Source: Plakobranchus ocellatus
Lineage: Eukaryota; Mollusca; Gastropoda; Plakobranchidae
DNA: 30,371 bases
Direction: 5' to 3'
NCBI GenBank assembly: GCA_019648995.1
Contig: BLXT01006818.1
Span: 609,997 to 640,367 of the forward strand
Of this stretch, positions 26,401-30,371 are shown piece by piece. Below the pieces are notes generated by a model. That model made no database searches and had not been told where the DNA came from. It saw only the letters and a program-made list of their open reading frames with translations. Both the position numbers and the translations under genes were made by a program. How positions within the stretch are numbered: the first letter of the stretch is position 1; each line of letters starts with the position of its first letter.

Positions 26401-29400
26401 TTTTTCCATTGTAAATTTGTATATGGGGGTTTTATCTTGTTTTGAGTGAAAAAAAAATTCATTGGAAACGAAGCAAAGAATTTAAAGGCTGAGCTCTAAA
26501 GATACTTTAACAAAATTTTAAAAACTATTCCTTAAGAGAAATAAATTAATTTTATGTGGTCCACAGGAAGAGCTAAACAAGGCCAATGCAGAAATTCTCA
26601 AGAGGAAAGAACTCAAGACAATGCAAGAAAAGGCTGAGGAGTTGAAGGTTCTGGAATTCCAGAAACAAAAAGCTGTAAGTTATTAAAAAAATCTACTAAT
26701 GCCATAGAGGTTTTACTAAATATGTGTAAAGTATTCACTGAGAGATGTTGATATTTTGCTTCATGGCACAAAATCTAAATTTTTGTCCCTGTACCTCTCA
26801 ATTTCTTTTTCCTTCTCTCCCTCTCAATATTGGCGTTTCAATGGCTAGCAAATCTGCCCTGAAATCTGCAGGGATCTTTTAAATAAACTTAAAATTTTCT
26901 TTTTCTCAAAATATTGCATGTGATATCCGAGTCCTCAAAACTGGTCCTTTGATTTCTTGAAGTCAGATTTTGCTGCAAAATGCCTCTCAGTTCTTACAAT
27001 ACTTCCTTTTAACACCAGATTAAAAAAACTCTGTCAGCATCGCTCAGAATTTAATTTAAAATAGAATGTTTACAATAGTACCATGGAGATTTTAGTGTCC
27101 TTTATGATCTTCCTGGCAATCTTTACTCTGAATTCCCACAGGAACGTGAGGCCATCTTTGAGAAGGAGCAGGAGAAGATCCGCATTGAGAAGGAGCGTGA
27201 GGTTGCCAAACTGCGTGGCTTACAGGAGCGTGCACGCGATGAACAGGCTGAGCGAGACGCTCTTCGTGCCAAGAGGGCTCAGGAGCAGGCAGAGCGAGAC
27301 TGGCGTCGCAAGGAGGCGGAGGAGATGCGCAAGAAGGCAGAGCTTGAGGCTAGTCTGAAGCAGGCCCGCACAGTTCAGATGGAACAGAAGGAGCATTTCC
27401 TAGCTGTCCAGGCACAGAGGGAAAGGGCAGAATTTGAGAGAGTTCTCAGGTACATTGTCAGACCTGCCAGCTTATCTCTGATATCCTTCAGTTTTTGAAA
27501 TTTTGATGGTTTTCATTTGGCTGATTTGATGACCAGTACAACTTTGTCATACTTAGCTTTAAACCAAGTCCCTGTGTGTACAGCACAGAAGCAGAGCATT
27601 TTTTTTTAGAAACTTCTGGCTTTTTTATATGAACATCAAGCAGATGCATATTCAATGTCTTTGACTGAGTAAAAAAAGAAAAGTTTTAGGATAACTAATC
27701 AAAGGGTTGACAATAGCCATCTATTGACTGATTGGGTCCATAATTTCTTTATGAATAAATGGAAGCAAGGATGCTGAAAGCAGTGAAGTGGATATCACGG
27801 ATTTTGAGCTAATTTTGGTAGAAAAAAAATAAAGTTTTTAAGGTGTCAAATTGTAGACAAGACTTGAAATTCTGGTAATGCATGTGCTATGGTAGTGAAT
27901 GATAATAAAAAGAAAAATTCTGTTTCTGTATTGGAGAGAACTACTTAGTATAAACACACAATCAGAACTTATTAATCTTTTTTAATTACACATTCAAAAA
28001 TGTTTGTGTGTGTAAGTGTTTTTTTTGTTTTTTTTTTTTGGTTTTTTTTGCAAAACTATATTTCTCTATAAAATTGGATTCGAGAGATTTTCATATCTGT
28101 GGCCGTTTAAAAAATTGTTTTAAAGCAGGGAATAATTCTAAAAATGAATTTAACTTGAAATTCACAGAAGATTAGCTCTTTGATGCCAAAGCAGTTATGA
28201 TCAGTTTGATTTTAGAAAAAAACTGGTATTGTCCAGCTTTTTGAAAAAATGGCTTGCATTATTTTAAGCATAGCCCTTACCTCTACTTGTTTTCAATAAT
28301 TTATTTAATAAAGAAAGGATTAGGATCAAATTATTTGTTTTAGAAAGAGGTCTACCTGGGTCTCAAAAAATCTTCCGCTATAGCTATTTTCAGAAACAGC
28401 ATTTCATATACTTCAGTACAAACCTGGGCCTTTGGGAATTTCGGGTATCATTTAAACTCTCGTTGAATTCAGTTCATCAAGATTCTTACTGAGGCGGAAC
28501 AAAAAGTAATCTGAAGACCCTAAAGCTATTGAGAATGTCAGAAAATATTATTAATTGACTTGAATGTGTATATGTGTTTATCTTTACGGAGATCAGCCTC
28601 AAATGTAATTTCTGATGTTCCATCTCTTCTCCTCAGGGCACAGAAGGAACTGGTAGAGAAACAGAAGCGAGAGGAAGAGGCCTCACGCTCCAAGAGACAC
28701 CAGCATGCAGACAACGTGCGGGCTCAGATCAGAGAGAAGGAACAGGCAAGAATTGCCGAGAGGAACGCCTTTTTTGAGGAGGGTGTGAAGCTCGACGAGG
28801 AAGCGAGAGCGAGACGGGCTAAGCTGGAGGCGATCAAGAGGAAGAAGCTGCAGGAACTCAGGTATGATGATGATGATGATGATGGTGGTGGTTTGTAAAA
28901 ATTTTGTTGTTGTTTTAGTGGCGATGAAAATGCTGATGTTTATGTTAAGCTACAGTGAGAAAAGTGGGACAGGGAGAATTAAGAGGAAGCAGCTGCAGGA
29001 AATGAGGTACAATGATAGTGGTTATTGTTCTTGTTGTAATAATATTGAAGATGATGATGATGATGTTTGTGATATTTTGGAAGAGATGGTGTTATCATGC
29101 AAGAGACCAATGTCATCACTGAGGTTGAGAATAGTATTCATGACAATTTTTATAGCAAATAAAAAAAAAGAAGCACCAATATTCTTGCTCGTCACTTTTT
29201 ACATGGTACCATCCCCAGTGGAAATCAGTTTTGAGAAACCAATATACCAGCCTCTAGTGACTGTCTCTTTCAAATCCAATTTGGAAAATGGTTGATGGCT
29301 CTTTTAAATCTCTTTTAAAAAAAAAAACAAAACAAAAACAAAAAAACTTCAATTTATTTCTTTACAGATTTTTCCTAAGAAAAGAAAAATAGGTACCATT

Positions 29401-30246
29401 TATATTGGCCCTAACTAGAAATGTGAACAAGGCTCAACTTTACTTCTGGCAACAAGCTTGGTAACAAACACATTGAACCTACATGAGCTATGATACTTAC
29501 ATACAATGTAGTGCAGACCTGCTTGGGTTACAAAGAGGAAGTAGTAAATATCAGTAAATATTTTGTGTTGGTTATCATACATGTTGAAGGCAGCGTAGTT
29601 TGAAGCATAAAAAAAGTGTAAATGCAACAGTGGGACCAATTTCAAAACATGAATATATAGGTTTCCTGTCAATACTAATGGAATATTAATATACAAAGCC
29701 CAGTACATAAATTTTCCCTTTTTTTTTTTTTTTTTTTTTGAGAATATGAAGAATTTTATTGACATAGTTTTAAAATTAATACTATTAATTATTTATTAGA
29801 ATCTTATGTATTTTTGTAAGAGATATTTTAGGTAGTTTCGGCAGTTTAACGAAAAAAAAATCTTTCTTTCACCAATAACGTCTTGTGACATCAAGTATCT
29901 GTTTGCATGGGTTTGGAATTTAACCATCTTAGATTTTGCATCCTTCCTAAAATGGTCTTGGTAAGCATTCTTCTGACTGAAAAAAAAACCTTTTTCCTGG
30001 AAAACATGTTAGGTGAAAATCAATCCTTCCCTCTCTTTCTCTCTCTCATCTTTATTTTCTTCATCTTAGTCTCTTCATTGTTCGCGTTTTGTTTTCCTCT
30101 CTTAAAGTAAAGGAAAAAAAGAAGGAAAAATATTTATGCTTAGAAATGACTCTGCTTTCAGCAATGCGGGAATACCCGATCAGTATGTTCATTTCATAGA
30201 CAGGAGAGTGGACTTTGGCATTCCTGCTAACTCTAGCGAGTCTTAA
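20450..30246 (+). CDS. CFAP45: Cilia- and flagella-associated protein 45 (CFAP45/CCDC19), complete, 12 exons
   Basis: CFAP45 is a microtubule inner protein of axonemal doublets in motile cilia; in mammals it binds AMP and works with CFAP52 in supporting ciliary beating. Exons: 20450-20452, 20922-21092, 22071-22210, 22763-22907, 23627-23797, 24441-24551, 25068-25231, 26102-26174, 26567-26674, 27142-27449, 28637-28861 and 30162-30246, for 1704 nt and 567 residues (human 551). The N-terminus is Ser/Gly/Arg-rich, then SQVDESLFGE (residues 30-39), ITKDLIRNLIVPSEDPSGES (about 96-115), ILNAKCHAIRDAQILEKDQ (212-230) and DALRAKRAQEQAERDWRRKE (about 402-421). The last part is FEEGVKLDEEARARR, IKRKKLQEL, then NAGIPDQY. 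From about residue 140 to 540 it is nearly continuous charged coiled coil of the trichohyalin-plectin-homology type. All phases close. The gene is divergent from MRPL39. Confidence 0.97.
20453..20921 (+). other. CFAP45: CFAP45 intron 1
   Basis: Non-coding intron directly after the start codon. It may hold part of the shared promoter. Nothing else is seen. Confidence 0.7.
20922..21092 (+). CDS. CFAP45: CFAP45 exon 2
   Basis: The acceptor is tttgttgtag|CCG and the donor is ACACAG|GTAAAT. Residues 2-58: a Ser/Gly/Arg-rich head, then KTYGYRVVSHQSQVDESLFG and a Gln-rich end. VDESLFG is diagnostic of CFAP45. Confidence 0.94.
21093..22070 (+). other. CFAP45: CFAP45 intron 2
   Basis: AT-rich, with a 19-base T run at 21261-21279. 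No gene is seen. Confidence 0.75.
22071..22210 (+). CDS. CFAP45: CFAP45 exon 3
   Basis: The acceptor is ctctttttgcag|GAA and the donor is CTTAT|GTAAGC. Residues 59-104 end in RVTVITKDLIRNL, matching human IQLITRDMVREL. The middle is divergent. Confidence 0.93.
22211..22762 (+). other. CFAP45: CFAP45 intron 3
   Basis: AT-rich, non-coding. The long - strand frame at 22306-22650 is hydrophobic AT translation with no family resemblance. Confidence 0.75.
22763..22907 (+). CDS. CFAP45: CFAP45 exon 4
   Basis: The acceptor is cttcccaatag|T (completing Ile105) and the donor is GCAATG|GTAGGT. Residues 106-153 begin VPSEDPSGESLVLPRDQFFR, a hallmark of the family, and lead into the coiled coil (KKEKERAM). 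An AG microsatellite (22938-22959) lies 30 bases after the donor. Confidence 0.95.
22908..23626 (+). other. CFAP45: CFAP45 intron 4
   Basis: Non-coding apart from the AG microsatellite near its 5' end. The later introns 5 (23798-24440), 6 (24552-25067), 7 (25232-26101) and 9 (26675-27141) are likewise AT-rich with nothing recognised. Confidence 0.75.
22938..22959. repeat. (AG)n microsatellite
   Basis: About eleven GA units in CFAP45 intron 4, close to the exon 4 donor. Confidence 0.95.
23627..23797 (+). CDS. CFAP45: CFAP45 exon 5
   Basis: The acceptor is ccctgaaaaaaag|GAT (pyrimidine tract broken by A) and the donor is AATGAG|GTGAGA. Residues 154-210, DEAQERKNRMKQLDVTRQKN to EIKHLNE, are coiled coil and align with human MDAVMTRKKIMKQ... 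Confidence 0.94.
24441..24551 (+). CDS. CFAP45: CFAP45 exon 6
   Basis: The acceptor is cctctgctag|GTA and the donor is ATGGAG|GTATGC. Residues 211-247 contain VILNAKCHAIRDAQILEK, the most conserved stretch of the protein. Confidence 0.96.
25068..25231 (+). CDS. CFAP45: CFAP45 exon 7
   Basis: The acceptor is ccattcacag|GTT and the donor is ATGCAGAG|GTCAGC. Residues 248-301 (VDRQNAIKVHEEIDKKRKEE to ERKDQENIQMQ) are continuous heptad-like coiled coil. Confidence 0.94.
26102..26174 (+). CDS. CFAP45: CFAP45 exon 8
   Basis: The acceptor is caatctccag|A (completing Arg302) and the donor is TTAAGG|GTGAGA. Residues 303-326, YIEKLMEEDQESLERKKLEQ then LALR, match the human YMEQLQEEDL region. Confidence 0.93.
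26192..26359. repeat. Degenerate ~25-30-bp tandem repeat in CFAP45 intron 8
   Basis: Repeated variants of GTTAATAAAAGCTTAAAGATG followed by TATTGTATT occur about six times between 26192 and 26359, starting 18 bases after the exon 8 donor. The core AAAGATGNATTG recurs near 26207, 26250, 26283 and 26310, with more decayed units between. Confidence 0.7.
26567..26674 (+). CDS. CFAP45: CFAP45 exon 9
   Basis: The acceptor is tggtccacag|GAA and the donor is AAAGCT|GTAAGT. Residues 327-362 (EELNKANAEILKRKELKTMQ to EFQKQKA) are in phase 0 at both ends. Confidence 0.93.
27142..27449 (+). CDS. CFAP45: CFAP45 exon 10
   Basis: The acceptor is attcccacag|GAA and the donor is GTTCTCAG|GTACAT. This is the longest exon (residues 363-464) and is noticeably GC-richer. 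It encodes EREAIFEKEQEKIRIEKERE, DALRAKRAQEQAERDWRRKE and HFLAVQAQRERAEFERVL, close to human CFAP45 throughout. A competing frame over 27083-27358 is an Arg-rich shadow. Confidence 0.96.
27450..28636 (+). other. CFAP45: CFAP45 intron 10
   Basis: About 1.2 kb, AT-rich with T homopolymers (28020-28050). No exon, RNA gene or repeat family is recognised. Confidence 0.7.
28637..28861 (+). CDS. CFAP45: CFAP45 exon 11
   Basis: The acceptor is cttctcctcag|G (completing Arg465) and the donor is CTCAG|GTATGA. Residues 466-539 contain AQKELVEKQKREEEASRSKR, FFEEGVKLDEEARARR and IKRKKLQEL. The donor is followed by a GAT/GGT repeat. A diverged duplicate of its last 31 bases plus donor lies 145 bases downstream. 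Confidence 0.95.
28864..28893. repeat. (GAT)n/(GGT)n trinucleotide repeat
   Basis: ATG/GAT units pass into GGT units, immediately following the exon 11 donor. A second GAT run occurs at about 29049-29064, after the duplicated donor. Confidence 0.9.
28976..29006 (+). pseudogene. Decayed duplicate of the 3' end of CFAP45 exon 11
   Basis: Positions 28976-29006 match 28831-28861 at 25 of 31 bases, and the similarity continues through the donor (AG|GTACAATGA against AG|GTATGATGA). It translates as RIKRKQLQEM against AIKRKKLQEL. A 57-nt stretch 28950-29006, preceded by AG (ttaag) and followed by GT, is open and phase-compatible with exons 11 and 12, but its acceptor is poor. It is most likely an unused relic of a local duplication. 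Confidence 0.6.
29719..29760 (-). repeat. Possible retroposed poly(A) tail on the - strand
   Basis: Read on the - strand: AATAAA (29760-29755), 15 bases, then 21 consecutive A (29739-29719). This is the order and spacing of a polyadenylated transcript end copied into the genome. The upstream body (about 29761-30140) is AT-rich and unrecognised, so a chance A/T tract is equally possible. Confidence 0.3.
30162..30246 (+). CDS. CFAP45: CFAP45 exon 12: terminal exon with stop
   Basis: The acceptor is gactctgctttcag|C, phase 2 in agreement with exon 11. It completes a split Ser, then encodes NAGIPDQYVHFIDRRVDFGI then PANSSES, with TAA at 30244-30246. NAGIPDQY lines up with ATGLPEKY near the human C-terminus, and the total length is right. 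The exon lies inside no long ORF and is antisense to a spurious one. Confidence 0.88.
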
Positions 30247-30371
30247 AGTAACTGGCCCATCCTGGCCTTGATTCTCATTTTCATCTTTCAAAAAAATTTG
30301 AGGAAAAAAGAGATTTTGTCTTTTGAAATATTTTTTTGCTGTTGATTAACAAAAAAAAAAAAAAAAAAAAA
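30247..30371 (+). other. CFAP45: CFAP45 3' UTR (start) and terminal poly-A run
   Basis: Follows the CFAP45 stop. No AATAAA is seen in the 125 bases available. The window ends with 21 A (30351-30371), which may be a contig edge or homopolymer. Confidence 0.6.

Larger units (their letters stand above)
28862..30161 (+). other. CFAP45: CFAP45 intron 11
   Basis: Holds the GAT repeat, the exon 11 end duplicate (28976-29006), a GC-richer block (about 29395-29710) and a T run (29719-29739) flanked by TTTATT. No gene is supported. Confidence 0.7.

Noticed and set aside
27083-27358. + strand Arg-rich ORF
   Set aside because: Out-of-frame shadow of CFAP45 exon 10.
28862-28898. CFAP45 ending with an Asp/Gly tail read from the GAT/GGT repeat
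   Set aside because: This is read-through of the exon 11 donor into a microsatellite. The proper last exon with family similarity is at 30162-30246.
1-30371. tRNA, rRNA, CRISPR, or bacterial-type operon features
   Set aside because: No tRNA box A/B pairs, ribosomal RNA motifs or regularly spaced identical repeats were seen. The spliced genes make bacterial features inapplicable.

Overview
This is eukaryotic nuclear DNA from a ciliated animal. AT-rich non-coding DNA is interrupted by short, more GC-rich exons with GT...AG borders. The three genes found resemble animal homologues closely, and the layout suits an invertebrate. A mollusc, perhaps a gastropod, is my guess from sequence style and the TAGATC-rich palindromic tract near 19.8 kb; nothing here proves it. 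A 45-base N run (14563-14607) shows that this is draft assembly, and the window ends in a run of 21 A.

Layout. (1) Positions 691-7297, + strand: seven exons encode the C-terminal 216 residues of IFT46, a subunit of the intraflagellar transport B complex. The N-terminal exons lie upstream of the window. (2) Positions 7298-9416: a convergent intergenic or 3'-UTR region holding a degenerate ~43-bp tandem repeat (8196-8480) and one copy of a dispersed repeat. (3) Positions 20263 down to about 9417, - strand: MRPL39 (mL39), a mitochondrial large-subunit ribosomal protein derived from threonyl-tRNA synthetase. Eight exons are well supported and two C-terminal ones are tentative. (4) Positions 20264-20449: a compact head-to-head promoter of 186 bp between start codons, with ETS-, NRF-1-, forkhead- and RFX X-box-like motifs. 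(5) Positions 20450-30246, + strand: CFAP45 (CCDC19/NESG1), complete in 12 exons and 567 residues. Its first coding exon contributes only the ATG, and its last exon is a short one at 30162-30246 that lies outside any long ORF.

The exon models were built by following reading phase across each splice junction, with similarity judged from memory of the vertebrate proteins. All phases close. IFT46 (cilium assembly) and CFAP45 (a microtubule inner protein of motile axonemes) both serve cilia, while MRPL39 serves mitochondrial translation and appears to share a promoter with CFAP45.

I found no new multi-gene system. The points most worth a second look are the shared mitochondrial/ciliary promoter, a decayed duplicate of the 3' end of CFAP45 exon 11 with its own donor, the hidden terminal exons of CFAP45 and MRPL39, two uncatalogued minisatellite-like arrays, and two families of diverged dispersed repeats.
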